Below are positions 1-9,646 of a DNA stretch of 64,000 bases, piece after piece (position 1 is the stretch's first letter; every line of letters begins with the position of its first letter). A program made the position numbers and the translations under genes. The stretch comes from Streptomyces sp. AP-93 (GTDB lineage Bacteria; Actinomycetota; Actinomycetes; Streptomycetales; Streptomycetaceae). The DNA lies in assembly GCF_022808175.1 (NCBI RefSeq), contig NZ_JALGBX010000025.1, forward strand, positions 62,001-126,000. The letters are read 5' to 3'. A model generated the notes under the pieces. It was not told the DNA's origin, ran no database searches, and saw nothing but the letters and a program-made list of their open reading frames with translations.

Positions 1-2510
1 ACGGGAACGCCGACGACGCCGACGTCGTCATCGCCCGCTCCACGGACAACGGCCTGAACTTCACCCGGGGCCGGGTCGACCACGGACCGGGCCAGACGTT
101 CGCCGTCATGCCCAACGCCCACATCGACCAGGACGGCAACGCCGTCGTCACCTGGTACGACAACCGCAGCGGCCGGCGCAACGGCGGTACCGGACCGAAC
201 GGGGCCGACAACTTCCTGCTGGAGCTGTACGGCACCACCAGCCGGGACGGCGGCCAGACCTGGACGCAGGACTTCCGCGTCAGCGACTCCCCCTTCGACC
301 CGGACCGCAATGCCCCGTGCCGCTTCGGCAACTTCGCCGGCTGCGGCACCATGGTCGCCGGCGAGACCCGGCGGACCCTGCGGATCGGCGAGTACAACGG
401 GGTGTGGGCGGCGAACGGGATCGCCTACGCGTCCTGGACCGGCAACACCACCCCGCCCACCCCCACCGCACCCTCAGCGGGCAACCAGGACACCTACTTC
501 GACGTCTTCTCGATGCTCGGGGCCTTCCCCGACTCCCACGAGCCCAACGAGTCGATCGACCACGCCGTGGCCGCCGACCTCGGCTCGAACGAGCAGTTCA
601 ACCGGCGTGGCCTCACCCTGCACACCGCGACCGACGTGGACTTCTTCCGGGTCACGCCCCGTCACACCGGCCACCTCACCACCGAGATCCGGTTCAACGA
701 GGTGATCGCCCCGCTCGCGGTCCGCGCGTACGACAAGTTCGGCAACCGCGTCGCCACCGGCACCGTCTCCACCCGGGCCGGTACCTCCACCGGCCTGCTC
801 GCGATCCCGGTCGTCCAGGACGAGCCGTACTACGTCGTGGTCAGCGCCGCCGGCGTGACCGACCCGACCCGCCCCGGCGACGCCTCACCGACCGACCCGC
901 CGCAAGGCACGTACGACCTCGTCGTCGCCAACCGCGCGGCCCCCGAGCCCTTCAGCCTGGACCTCAAGCAGCAGTCCGACTCGGGCCGCTCCGACATGGA
1001 CGACGTCACCAAGGTCGCCGGACCGGATCTCTTCCTCCGCGTGAACGACGCCGAGCTGCGCTCCGCCGGCATTCAGCTGTCCCCGCAGAACACCACGCCC
1101 GCCCTCACCGACGACGCCCCCGGCTACAAGGTGGCCGTGGAGCGCGACGGGGAGCGCGTCGGCTTCGCCACGCCCGTCGACCCGACGAACAAGCCGGGGC
1201 TGTACCAGATCCGCCTGGACCCGGTCCTGCGGGAGGGCGAGAACCAGATCACCGCCGAGGTGATCATCGTCGACCCGTCCGACGATCCCCGCGTCGCCGG
1301 CACCACCCGCGTCACCGGCTCGGGCGCGGAGAGCGCCCACGCACTCGTGATCACTCTGGACACGGTCGCGCCGGCCGGGCCGGCCGCCGCCCCCGACCTG
1401 CTGGCCTCCAGCGACAGCGCGGGCAGCGACGTCGACAACATCACCACCATCATCAAGCCCGCCTTCCAGGGCTCGTCGGTCGAGCCGAACGCGCTGGTCC
1501 GGCTGCGGACCACCCCGGCGGGCGGCAGCCCGGCCGTGGTCGGCACGGACACCGTCACCCCGGCCGGTGAGTACGAGGTCGTCAGCTCCGCGCTGCGCGA
1601 CGGCCGGTACGACGTCTCCGTCCTCCTGGAGGACCTCGCCGGCAACGTGAGCCCGGCCTCTCCCTCCCTCCCGGTGACCATCGCCAAGCACTCGCTCAGC
1701 CTCACGGGCGCCACGGCGAACGTGCTGGTCGACATCGCCGAGGGCCAGGTGACGGGCTACCCGGGCATCCCGGGCGGTTTCGCCGGCATCCAGGGGATCC
1801 CCGTCGTCAACCTCGACGCGAACGGGCACGGCGCGGCCGTCACGGGCGGGTCGGGCGACGACCGGCTCACCTTCACCCCGCTCGGCGTCAGCAGCGGCCG
1901 GCTGGAGCGGGCGGGCTCCCGGCAGGTGCTGAACTTCTACAACGTCACCGGTGACGTGGAGATCAGCACCGACGGCGGAGACGACGAGGTGACCATCGTG
2001 GGCACCACCCGGGGCGACCGGATCCGCGGCGTCGTGGACACGTACACCACGCTCCACGTCGACTCCCTGCCGCTGGTCCGCAAGCCGTCGCCGCTCGTGG
2101 CGCTGCTCGGTCTGCGGATCACCACGGCACAGACCGAGCGGATCGGGGTCCTCGCCCGCGGCGGCAAGGACACGATCGACTTCCTCGTCAAGGACACCGT
2201 CAGCACCCAGCTCTCCGTCGACGGCGGAGACCCGTCCGGCGTCCGGCCGGAGAAGGGTGACGAGCTGATCGTCCGCGCCGGCTCTCCCAAGGGCCTGCTG
2301 AAGGAGGACCAGTCCGGCAAGCCGGGTTCGGGCTCGGTCATCGTCGCCTACCCGTACACGACGCGCGCCTCGACGCACATCGACTTCACGGACACGGAGG
2401 ACATCACGCTGAAGGAACACGACCGCAGGGGCAAGGACCAGGACAAGGGCAAGGACAAGGGCAGGGACCAGGACAAGGACAAGGACACCGACATGGCCAA
2501 CGGCGGCTAG
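1..2510 (+). CDS. Secreted Asp-box (sialidase-fold) protein, 5' truncated
   Basis: The reading frame is open from base 3, so the true start lies left of the window. The N-terminal part has Asp-box motifs of the sialidase/BNR fold (SRDGGQTW, and a weaker STDNGLNF just after the edge), suggesting a beta-propeller. A region like a pre-peptidase C-terminal domain follows (around DVDFFRVTPRHTGHLTTEI), then Ig-like segments. The tail is a run of Lys/Asp/Gln repeats. No catalytic residues could be assigned, so substrate and enzyme activity are unknown. It is probably extracellular, but the signal peptide is out of view. A strong hairpin lies just past the stop. Confidence 0.75.
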   Translation, partial: GNADDADVVIARSTDNGLNFTRGRVDHGPGQTFAVMPNAHIDQDGNAVVTWYDNRSGRRNGGTGPNGADNFLLELYGTTSRDGGQTWTQDFRVSDSPFDPDRNAPCRFGNFAGCGTMVAGETRRTLRIGEYNGVWAANGIAYASWTGNTTPPTPTAPSAGNQDTYFDVFSMLGAFPDSHEPNESIDHAVAADLGSNEQFNRRGLTLHTATDVDFFRVTPRHTGHLTTEIRFNEVIAPLAVRAYDKFGNRVATGTVSTRAGTSTGLLAIPVVQDEPYYVVVSAAGVTDPTRPGDASPTDPPQGTYDLVVANRAAPEPFSLDLKQQSDSGRSDMDDVTKVAGPDLFLRVNDAELRSAGIQLSPQNTTPALTDDAPGYKVAVERDGERVGFATPVDPTNKPGLYQIRLDPVLREGENQITAEVIIVDPSDDPRVAGTTRVTGSGAESAHALVITLDTVAPAGPAAAPDLLASSDSAGSDVDNITTIIKPAFQGSSVEPNALVRLRTTPAGGSPAVVGTDTVTPAGEYEVVSSALRDGRYDVSVLLEDLAGNVSPASPSLPVTIAKHSLSLTGATANVLVDIAEGQVTGYPGIPGGFAGIQGIPVVNLDANGHGAAVTGGSGDDRLTFTPLGVSSGRLERAGSRQVLNFYNVTGDVEISTDGGDDEVTIVGTTRGDRIRGVVDTYTTLHVDSLPLVRKPSPLVALLGLRITTAQTERIGVLARGGKDTIDFLVKDTVSTQLSVDGGDPSGVRPEKGDELIVRAGSPKGLLKEDQSGKPGSGSVIVAYPYTTRASTHIDFTDTEDITLKEHDRRGKDQDKGKDKGRDQDKDKDTDMANGG

Positions 2511-2530
2511 TCCCGCCGGCCTCTGACGCA

Positions 2531-2572
2531 ACGGCGCCCCGTACCCGGGACCCCCTGGGGACGGGGCGCCGT
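2531..2572. terminator. Terminator hairpin after Asp-box protein
   Basis: A 12-bp perfect inverted repeat (acggcgccccgt / acggggcgccgt) encloses an 18-nt loop, 20 bp after the stop. There is no T-run, as is common in Streptomyces. A 14-bp direct repeat (cgtcatcgccgggg, twice) follows at 2575-2602. Confidence 0.7.
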
Positions 2573-2718
2573 CGCGTCATCGCCGGGGCGTCATCGCCGG
2601 GGCGAGTGGGATTCCGGGTCAGGAAAGCTGAGCTGTGCGGTCAGCGACGTTCCTACCGGTCGGTCACTACCTTCTCCTCACCTACCACCCCCACCCGGAC
2701 CCTTGGGAGAGCCGCCCC

Positions 2719-3891
2719 ATGCGCATCCGAAGCTCAGCACTCGCCGCAGTGGCCGCCCTGGCCCTCTCGGCCGCGATCCCCACCACCGCCCAGGCCCAGG
2801 CCCAGCCCCAGGCCGAGGCCGAGGCGACCACCGCCCGGCCCGGCGACATCGTCAGCAGCGCGCCGTCCGCGTTCCACCCGCTGCCCGGCCAGCCGACCAA
2901 CACCAAGGCCTGGAAGATCCACTACAACTCGACGACCGCCGACGGAGCCCCGAACGTCGTCTCCGGCACCGTGATCGTCCCGCAGGACGGCCGCACCGGC
3001 CCGCGCCCCCTCGTCACCTACGCCGTCGGCACCGTCGGCATGGGCGACTCCTGCGCGCCGAGCAACAACCTCCCGTACGGCACCGCCATGGAGGCCAACC
3101 TCATCCAGCAGCTCACCCTGCGCGGCTGGGCCGTCGTCGTCACCGACTACGAGGGCCTCGGCACCCCCGGCGTGCACACCTACACCGTCGGCCCCTCCGC
3201 CGGCCACGCCGTGCTCGACGCCGCCCGCGCGGCCACCCGCCTCCCCGAGGCCGGGCTGTCCGCCACCACGCCCGTCGGCATCATGGGGTACTCCCAGGGC
3301 GGCCAGGCCAGCAGCTGGGCCGCCGAGCTGCAGGGCTCGTACGCACCGGAGTTGCAGGTCAAGGGCACCGCGACGGGCGGCGTCCCGGCCGACCTCCTGA
3401 AGGTCGCCGACTTCAACAACGGCTCCTACGGCTCCGGCCTCATCTTCATGGCCGCCGCCGGCCAGGACGCGGCCTTCCCGGAACTGAAGCTCGACTCCTA
3501 CCTCAACCCGGCCGGGAAGCTCCTGGTCGGCGCCATGAAGGACAACTGCGTGGCCATCGACGCCATCGCCGGCTCCTTCAAGCGGATCTCCGACCTGACC
3601 ACCCGCAACCCGCTCGCGCAGCCGGACTGGCAGGCCCGGCTGAACCAGAGCAAGCTCGGCCGCACCGCCCCGGCCGCGCCCGTGTTCCAGTACCACGCGC
3701 TCGCCGACGAGCTCATCCCGTACTCCGTCGGGAGCCGGCTGCGCTCCGACTGGTGCGCGCGGGGCACGAACCTCGAGTTCGACACCATCTGGATCGGCGA
3801 GCACGTCAGCGGCGTCATCACCCAGTCCCTGGCGGCGGGCAACTGGCTCGCGGACCGCTTCGCGGGCCGCACGCCGCGCCCCAACTGCTGA
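2719..3891 (+). CDS. Secreted lipase of the LIP family
   Basis: An alpha/beta hydrolase of the secretory lipase family (LIP, PF03583), probably an extracellular lipase or esterase. The ATG at 2719 follows a gggaga ribosome site and begins a typical Sec signal peptide (MRIRSS, a hydrophobic Ala/Leu core, then cleavage near AQA). The nucleophile elbow GYSQGG is near residue 195. A conserved TDYEGLGTPG segment and C-terminal DELIPY and GEHVSG, which likely hold the acid and His of the triad, are visible. The 390-aa length suits the family. A longer open frame upstream would bury the signal peptide, so it was not used. A shared terminator separates it from the convergent next gene. Confidence 0.85.
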   Translation: MRIRSSALAAVAALALSAAIPTTAQAQAQPQAEAEATTARPGDIVSSAPSAFHPLPGQPTNTKAWKIHYNSTTADGAPNVVSGTVIVPQDGRTGPRPLVTYAVGTVGMGDSCAPSNNLPYGTAMEANLIQQLTLRGWAVVVTDYEGLGTPGVHTYTVGPSAGHAVLDAARAATRLPEAGLSATTPVGIMGYSQGGQASSWAAELQGSYAPELQVKGTATGGVPADLLKVADFNNGSYGSGLIFMAAAGQDAAFPELKLDSYLNPAGKLLVGAMKDNCVAIDAIAGSFKRISDLTTRNPLAQPDWQARLNQSKLGRTAPAAPVFQYHALADELIPYSVGSRLRSDWCARGTNLEFDTIWIGEHVSGVITQSLAAGNWLADRFAGRTPRPNC

Positions 3892-3904
3892 CCTGCACAC
3901 CAGC

Positions 3905-3938
3905 GGACGGCCCGGCTGCCATGGCAGCCGGGCCGTCC
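3905..3938. terminator. Bidirectional terminator between convergent genes
   Basis: A 16-bp perfect inverted repeat (ggacggcccggctgcc and its complement) with only AT between the arms. It lies between the stops of the lipase gene and the convergent secreted-protein gene, so it can serve both. Confidence 0.8.
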
Positions 3939-3944
3939 CTCTCG

Positions 3945-5549
3945 TCAGCCGGTGACGTCGACGTGGTCCCCATGGCTGCTGCTCGCGAAGTGAGTGGTGC
4001 CGTCGTCGTGGAACCGGGCCTGCCAGGTGCCGTCCTGCTGGGCGGTGAACCTCCGGCTGAAGGTGCCGTCGGCGGCGGTCGTGGTCGATCCCACGTAGCC
4101 GTAGGAGGTGCCGGTCCCGGCGGGCTTGAAGTAGAAGCGCACGGTCTTGGCCGCGTACGGCCGCCAGGTCGTGGCGGACGCGGCCCGCTGCTTGAGAGCG
4201 CCGGTGAGCGTGAGGTACTGGCCCTTGCGGACCGGCTCGGGCTTCGCGTTGAAGTCCGCGACGGTGGTCACGGTCCTGGTCAGACGGACGGGCGCCGAGG
4301 TCGACCCGTGGAGCTCGGGCGTGCCCGCGTACCGCAGGCGCCAGTAGCCGTCGACCGGAGCGTTCTCCAGCGTGGGCAGGCTGAACCACCGGTTGGTGAC
4401 GGTGTCCACGGTCTTGCGGGTGGACCAGCCGGTGCGGCCGTCGGCCGAGTACTGGACTTCGACCTTGGCGGGGCCCGGGGCCGCCGAGGTGGCGTGCTGG
4501 ACGAGAACTGCCTGCCCGGTCACCTTGCGGTCCCTGTCCACGCTCATGGCGACGGAGTCGAAGGATGTTCCCGCCGTCACCGTGGCGCCGAGTTCGACGT
4601 ACGTGCCGTAGTCCAACCACTGCTGGTTGTAGCCGGCGGCGACGCTCCAGGTCGAGGACTTCAGGACCTTCCCGGCCTTGGTGAACCGACCCGTGGCATC
4701 GCTCGCGAACGCGAACAGCGAGCGGTTGTCGATCACCAGCCGCATCGGCGTGGCGATCGGCTTCCGCGTGCCGTCCGCGGCGGTGCGCGTGATGGTTCCG
4801 CCCACGGTGGCGTAGGTGCCGTACGGGGCCGTCACCGATCGGGAGTCTTCGTCCAGGGTGATGTTCACCGGCTGGCGCTCGACCCCGGGGCCGGCCTCAT
4901 CCGCGTCGCTGCCGTGGTCGGTGGAGGCGAACTCGAGCCTGATCCGCGCCGATTTCTCCGTACCCTTGAAGCTCACCGGCACGGAAAGGTGTCCGGCGGC
5001 GTCGGTGGAAACCGTCTTGGACTGACCCTCGCCGACCACGGTCACCTTCCTGCCGGCGAGCGGGGTGACCTTCCCGTCACGGGGATCGCGGGCGATCAGG
5101 TCGGCGGAGACGGTGGTGTCCAGGCTGTCGAGGGAGACCGTCTTGGACGTGGCTTGATTCCGGAAGTCGGCGAGCGCGCGGTAGTCGAGTTCCGCCACGG
5201 CCTTGCGGAGGATCCGCTCGCCCTGGGTGCCCTTGTACTCGACGTCCACGGTGTAGAGGCCCAGGTCGGCGAATCTCAACGGATCGGACTTGTAGGACAC
5301 ATCGCAGGACCGGCAACCCTCTGTGTACACGAAGTCCTTGACGGTCCGGATCCGGGTCTCGCTGCCCTTCTTGCGAAGGTGGGCGACGAAGCCGGGCATG
5401 GGCTCATTGGCCACGACCAGGATGCCGTCAGGACCCGCTGAGGCGTGGATGGTGTCGACGGGATCCGCAGCCTGCGCGGTTCCGGATGCGAGCAGGGTGC
5501 CGAGAACGGCGGTGGCGGCGACGAGCGCCGCCGAGGTGAATTGCTTCAA
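3945..5549 (-). CDS. Secreted multi-domain beta-rich protein of unknown function
   Basis: About 534 aa with a Sec signal peptide (LKQFTSAAL, hydrophobic core, ASGTAQA cleavage site). The body looks like successive Ig-like or bacterial macroglobulin-like beta domains with recurring segments such as DAAGHLSVPV, DATGRFTKAG and AADGTFSRRF. These are the usual mark of repeated extracellular sandwich domains. No catalytic motif was recognised. I start it at a TTG because gggggac lies just upstream and the signal peptide begins there; an ATG 32 codons upstream would add a non-signal extension. It is likely a cell-surface or secreted structural/adhesion protein, which is inference only. Confidence 0.7.
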   Translation of the reverse strand: MKQFTSAALVAATAVLGTLLASGTAQAADPVDTIHASAGPDGILVVANEPMPGFVAHLRKKGSETRIRTVKDFVYTEGCRSCDVSYKSDPLRFADLGLYTVDVEYKGTQGERILRKAVAELDYRALADFRNQATSKTVSLDSLDTTVSADLIARDPRDGKVTPLAGRKVTVVGEGQSKTVSTDAAGHLSVPVSFKGTEKSARIRLEFASTDHGSDADEAGPGVERQPVNITLDEDSRSVTAPYGTYATVGGTITRTAADGTRKPIATPMRLVIDNRSLFAFASDATGRFTKAGKVLKSSTWSVAAGYNQQWLDYGTYVELGATVTAGTSFDSVAMSVDRDRKVTGQAVLVQHATSAAPGPAKVEVQYSADGRTGWSTRKTVDTVTNRWFSLPTLENAPVDGYWRLRYAGTPELHGSTSAPVRLTRTVTTVADFNAKPEPVRKGQYLTLTGALKQRAASATTWRPYAAKTVRFYFKPAGTGTSYGYVGSTTTAADGTFSRRFTAQQDGTWQARFHDDGTTHFASSSHGDHVDVTG

Positions 5550-5675
5550 GACGTCCCCCAGGAAGACAGCGGTGATCTCCTGGTGTGACACCTCGGCCGG
5601 TGCTCTGGTTGTACGTACGGTCCTACGAACTCGCGGGCCGGCCATGACACATGCCCGGCGGCATGGTCCGCGCCC

Positions 5676-7271
5676 TCACTCCTCGGCGGGGCAGGAGCGG
5701 GTCCCGGAGGGCAGCCGGCCGTCGATCAGGAAGTGGTCCACGTACCCCTGCACGCAGCGCGAGGCGACGTACGCGGTGTGCCCGTCGCCCTTGTAGTCCA
5801 GGACCACGGTGTTGCCGAGCCGCTTCGCCGTCTCCTCCGTCCACTCGTACGGGGTGGCCGGGTCTCCGCGCGTACCGACGAGCAGGATGCGCGGGATGCC
5901 CGCCGGGCGGTCGATCCTGCGGATGAAATCGGTGCCGGCGGGGCGCCCGTAGCAGGCCAGCACCGTCATCAGCCGGCGCGGCCCGAAGACCGGCGAGGCG
6001 GCGAGGAAGACCGGCCGGAGCTCCGCCAGCTCCCGCGCGACGTCCGCCGGGGAGGCCTTGGCGTCACCGCGGTCCGGGTCGTCGGCGCAGTTCACGGCAA
6101 CCAGGGCGGCGGTGGCGTTGTCGGCGGGCACCGCGGGCAGGGCGGCGGCCGCGTTGTCGGCGGGCTCCTCCCGGACCGGTGGCGGTTCGTCCGGACCGCC
6201 GAGCTGCATCAGCCCCACGGGGTCGCCCCTGCGCTCGGCCAGCGCGAGCGCATCCGCGAGGTCGGGCCAGGTCTTCGGCGAGTACAGGGCGGCCCCGATG
6301 GCGTCGGCCACGTCCTGCCCGGTGAAGCGCAGGCCGCCCTCGCCGGTCAGCGGCTCCGCGTCCAGGCGGGTGACGAGGGCCTGGACCTTCTCCTTGGCTG
6401 TACGGGTGTTCGTACCGTAGACACAGCCCTGCCGGTGGGCGCACCAGACGAGGAAGTTGTCGAGCGCCCGCTGCTGGCCGACCGCCGACAGCAGGGCCTG
6501 CTCGCCGAGCGGCTCGGTGAGGGTGTCGACGCCGTCGAGGACCATCCGGCCGGTGCGGCGCGGGAACAGCGCGGCGTAGACCGCGCCGAGGCGCGTGCCG
6601 TAGGAGAAGCCGAGGAAGTCGAGCTTGTCCTCCCCGAGGGCCTGGCGCAGCAGGTCCATGTCGCGGGCCACGCTGACGGTACCGACGTACGGGAGCACCG
6701 GGCCGGAGTCCAGCGCGCAGCGCTTGGCGACGGCGCGCAGGGCGGCGAGCCCGGCGACGGGCCCGTCGGGGGCCTCGTCCCCCGCCGCGGTGGTGCCTCC
6801 GCAGGTGATGGGGACGCTGTGGCCGACCCCGCGGGGGTCGAAGACGACGAGGTCGTAGCGCTTGTTGAGCTCCGCGAAGGCGTTGGGGTCGGCGGCGAGC
6901 GTGGAGACGCCGGGGGCGCCGGGACCGCCGAAGTTCAGCACGAGGGAGCCGATCCGCTTGCCGGCGGGCCCGGTGGCGGGAAGCCGGCCGACGGCGATCC
7001 TGACCGTCCCCTGGCGCTGGCCCTGGCCCTTGGCTTCGTAGTCGAGCGGCACGGTGAGGGTGCCGCACCGCATACCGGCGGGCACGGGCTTCTCGGGGCA
7101 CGCGCCCCACTGGATCCCCGTACGCGCAGGTGTACGCGCAGGTCCCGGGCCGGGCACGACGGCGAGCAGGGCCCCGGCCAGAGCGGCGGCGACGACCCCG
7201 GCGCCTATCCGGGTACGAGCCCGGGAAACCGAGCGGGGACGAGAGCCGACACGGGCACGGGCACGGTGCAC
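5676..7271 (-). CDS. Tripeptidyl aminopeptidase-like serine hydrolase (TAP family)
   Basis: An alpha/beta hydrolase related to Streptomyces tripeptidyl aminopeptidases (SlpD/SlpE, peptidase family S33), expected to release short peptides from N-termini outside the cell. It has a signal peptide (RR-rich n-region, AGALLAVV core). The oxyanion motif NFGGPGAPG is near residue 115, the nucleophile elbow GFSYGTRLG near 205, and the catalytic His in GDGHTAY near the C-terminus, inside a TAP-like C-terminal domain (PF08386). The GTG start is supported by aggagg 6 bases upstream. Length (531 aa) matches the family. It appears monocistronic. Confidence 0.87.
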   Translation of the reverse strand: MHRARARVGSRPRSVSRARTRIGAGVVAAALAGALLAVVPGPGPARTPARTGIQWGACPEKPVPAGMRCGTLTVPLDYEAKGQGQRQGTVRIAVGRLPATGPAGKRIGSLVLNFGGPGAPGVSTLAADPNAFAELNKRYDLVVFDPRGVGHSVPITCGGTTAAGDEAPDGPVAGLAALRAVAKRCALDSGPVLPYVGTVSVARDMDLLRQALGEDKLDFLGFSYGTRLGAVYAALFPRRTGRMVLDGVDTLTEPLGEQALLSAVGQQRALDNFLVWCAHRQGCVYGTNTRTAKEKVQALVTRLDAEPLTGEGGLRFTGQDVADAIGAALYSPKTWPDLADALALAERRGDPVGLMQLGGPDEPPPVREEPADNAAAALPAVPADNATAALVAVNCADDPDRGDAKASPADVARELAELRPVFLAASPVFGPRRLMTVLACYGRPAGTDFIRRIDRPAGIPRILLVGTRGDPATPYEWTEETAKRLGNTVVLDYKGDGHTAYVASRCVQGYVDHFLIDGRLPSGTRSCPAEE

Positions 7272-7388
7272 TGCACCCTCCTGGGGCGGCCCCCCGAACC
7301 AGTCAGCTCACCATAGACGCGCCCCGCCCGGCCCGCTCCCCGGCACTTTCCGCTCTCCCGCGGAGATCCGAGAAGCACCCATAGCCCC

Positions 7389-9536
7389 CTAACCGACTCG
7401 GAACCCCGAGAACTCGACGACCTTCCGGGTCAGCCGGTGCCCCGCCCCGAGGATCCGGACGTGTTCCTCCAGCGTTTCGCGCCATACGGGCAGGGCCGCA
7501 TCGGGGCCTTCCGCGCGTTCCGCCGACCGGGCTACCTGGCGACGCGCGTGGAGGGTGTGGAGGTGATCGGGCCCCAGCACCCTCTTCCTGTCGTCGAGGA
7601 GTGTGCGCGCCCGCTCCAGAGCCTCCTCGTGGAGCCCCACAGCCGCGAGCCAGGCGACCTGCCGCCCTCGTGCGTAGAGGGTGTCGGCGTGGTCCGCCCC
7701 CAGACAGGAGGTGCGCCGCCCCACGAGTTCCCCCGTGAGCGCGAGGGCCTCGGCGTACCTGCCGGACTTGCCCGTCCACATCGCGATCCTGGCCTCGACG
7801 TCCAGGGTGTTGATGTGATCGGGGCCCAGTTCCCTCTGGAACCTGCCCAGCAGAGCCCGGCACTGGTCTGCGGCCTCGGCCGGACGCCCCAGCCGTCCGA
7901 CGGCGTTCGCGATCTGGAGGCGGGTGTCGAGGGTCTCGGGGTGGTTCTCCCCGAGGTGCGCTTCGCGCAGCGGCAGCAGTTCTCGCATCAAGGCGAGGGC
8001 TTCGGCCGGACGCCCTTGTTTCAAAGTCAGGTACGCCAGCTTGGCGTGGGCGTCCAGGGTGTCGCGGGCCTCCCTCCCCAGAGACCGGGTGCGGGATTCC
8101 CAGATGGTCCGCAACTCGTCCACCGCCTGATCGATGCGACCCGTCTTCCCCAGAACGACAGCCTTGGCGACGTCCGCTGCTGCCAGTCCGGCTCCCGCCG
8201 CCACCGCGAAGGCCCTTTCCGCCCGGTCGTGACGGGCGTCGAGCAGCGCCGTCATACCCATGTCGAGTGCGTCGCGCGGACTGGCCTGCGTCAGGATCAG
8301 GTCCCACGACTCGTCCGGGATCACTTCGAGGTTGAGGGTGTCCAGGAAGTAGTCGAAGGCCCGCAGCCCGGTGGCCGGTTCGCCGACCAGCATGCTGGCT
8401 CCGGTGTGCCCCAGGGGCCGAAGGGTCCACGCGAGCGCGGCGTCCAGTGCCTCCGGCCGCAACTGGGCTCCCCCTCGGTTCCCCAAGTAGACCTCGTGCA
8501 GTCGCTCCAGGAGGGATACGGGGACGGCCTCGTGCATGCCTGCGCGGCGTACGTCCACGGCGGCCATGACGAGCGCCGCCCCTCGTGGATGGGCGCCCGG
8601 GGACCAGGCGTTCTTCCACGCTTCCAGGAGTTCCGGACCGGCGGCCAAGACCTCGGCCACTCCGAACACTTCCGACGCGCTCAACGCGCGGCTGATGCGC
8701 CGGTCGCTCCGGTGGAACCGTGCCCTCTCGCGCTCGGCCGGCGACCACTGGCGCGGAATGCGAATCTTCTTCGCCTGGCGGAGCACATCCCGGCCGTCGC
8801 GCCAGACCTCGTAGTCGGCACTGTCGACGACCGCTTCGGCGTGGTCACCGAAACGGTCGTACTCGGGAGTCCGCAGGGTGGCGACGATCGTCGATCCGCT
8901 GGCCAGCATGCGGCTCAGAGCGGAGGACGTAAGCCCTCCTGGACCGAGGAACCGCTCCAGGTCGTCGAGCCAGATCATGTACGGCCTCTGTAGGTTCAGC
9001 GCACCGATCAGGCTGGGGATCCCGTCGCGGTTCCTGGGGCTCAGCAGGAAACGGTCCGGCATGAGCAGCCGTGCCGCCTCGAAGGCGGACCGGGTCTTCC
9101 CTGCCGTCGATTCACCCACCAGGAGGACGAAGCCGCCGCTGCGGACCGCCGCGTGCAGGTCCGCCTCGATGTCGCGGGGGATGTAGGGCGGAGTGTTCCA
9201 GTGGCTTTCCGTGTAGTCCCCGTCCCCGTCCTCGTGCTGGTACGGGTGGATTCCGACCAGCACCGGATCCCGGACCTCCCGGACACGGGGCAGGCCTCCG
9301 CGCAGGTCCTTCACCAGGAGGCTGGTCGCCGCACGCTCCCGCTCGTGGCGTCTGTCGCTCAGCGCGGATTCGTTCCTGGCCGCGGCGCCACCGCACAGGG
9401 CAAGGAACACGGCACCCGTCACCCCGGCCTGCGCCGCCGGCAGCCAGAACCCCGCGATGAGTGCGGCCGCGCTGCCCATGACCGCGAGCACCGCGAACTT
9501 GACCCACAGACCACACCGAAACCAAAGGTTGCGCAC
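7389..9536 (-). CDS. Membrane-anchored P-loop NTPase with C-terminal TPRs
   Basis: Two adjacent hydrophobic helices (about residues 10-30 and 36-53, counted from the GTG start) place the protein in the membrane. A P-loop domain follows, with Walker A GESTAGKT and Walker B MIWLDDLE. The C-terminal third carries about five kinesin-light-chain-type TPR repeats marked by LGxxHxxTL. This is the STAND-like layout of sensor repeats on a switch ATPase. No N-terminal effector domain is visible other than the membrane segment. GTG at 9536 is preferred because agggggg lies 8 bases upstream; an ATG at 9560 is an alternative. Its biological role is unknown; such proteins often occur in bacterial conflict or signalling systems. 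Confidence 0.75.
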   Translation of the reverse strand: MRNLWFRCGLWVKFAVLAVMGSAAALIAGFWLPAAQAGVTGAVFLALCGGAAARNESALSDRRHERERAATSLLVKDLRGGLPRVREVRDPVLVGIHPYQHEDGDGDYTESHWNTPPYIPRDIEADLHAAVRSGGFVLLVGESTAGKTRSAFEAARLLMPDRFLLSPRNRDGIPSLIGALNLQRPYMIWLDDLERFLGPGGLTSSALSRMLASGSTIVATLRTPEYDRFGDHAEAVVDSADYEVWRDGRDVLRQAKKIRIPRQWSPAERERARFHRSDRRISRALSASEVFGVAEVLAAGPELLEAWKNAWSPGAHPRGAALVMAAVDVRRAGMHEAVPVSLLERLHEVYLGNRGGAQLRPEALDAALAWTLRPLGHTGASMLVGEPATGLRAFDYFLDTLNLEVIPDESWDLILTQASPRDALDMGMTALLDARHDRAERAFAVAAGAGLAAADVAKAVVLGKTGRIDQAVDELRTIWESRTRSLGREARDTLDAHAKLAYLTLKQGRPAEALALMRELLPLREAHLGENHPETLDTRLQIANAVGRLGRPAEAADQCRALLGRFQRELGPDHINTLDVEARIAMWTGKSGRYAEALALTGELVGRRTSCLGADHADTLYARGRQVAWLAAVGLHEEALERARTLLDDRKRVLGPDHLHTLHARRQVARSAERAEGPDAALPVWRETLEEHVRILGAGHRLTRKVVEFSGFRVG

Positions 9537-9646
9537 GCTCGCAGCCCCCCTGCGCTCCATGACGCCCGTGGCCCTTGTCTACCTCCGGCCGGTGGTCGTT
9601 ACACCCCGGCCGGTGCCCCTTGCCCCGGCCTGCGCGGCCGACCCCC

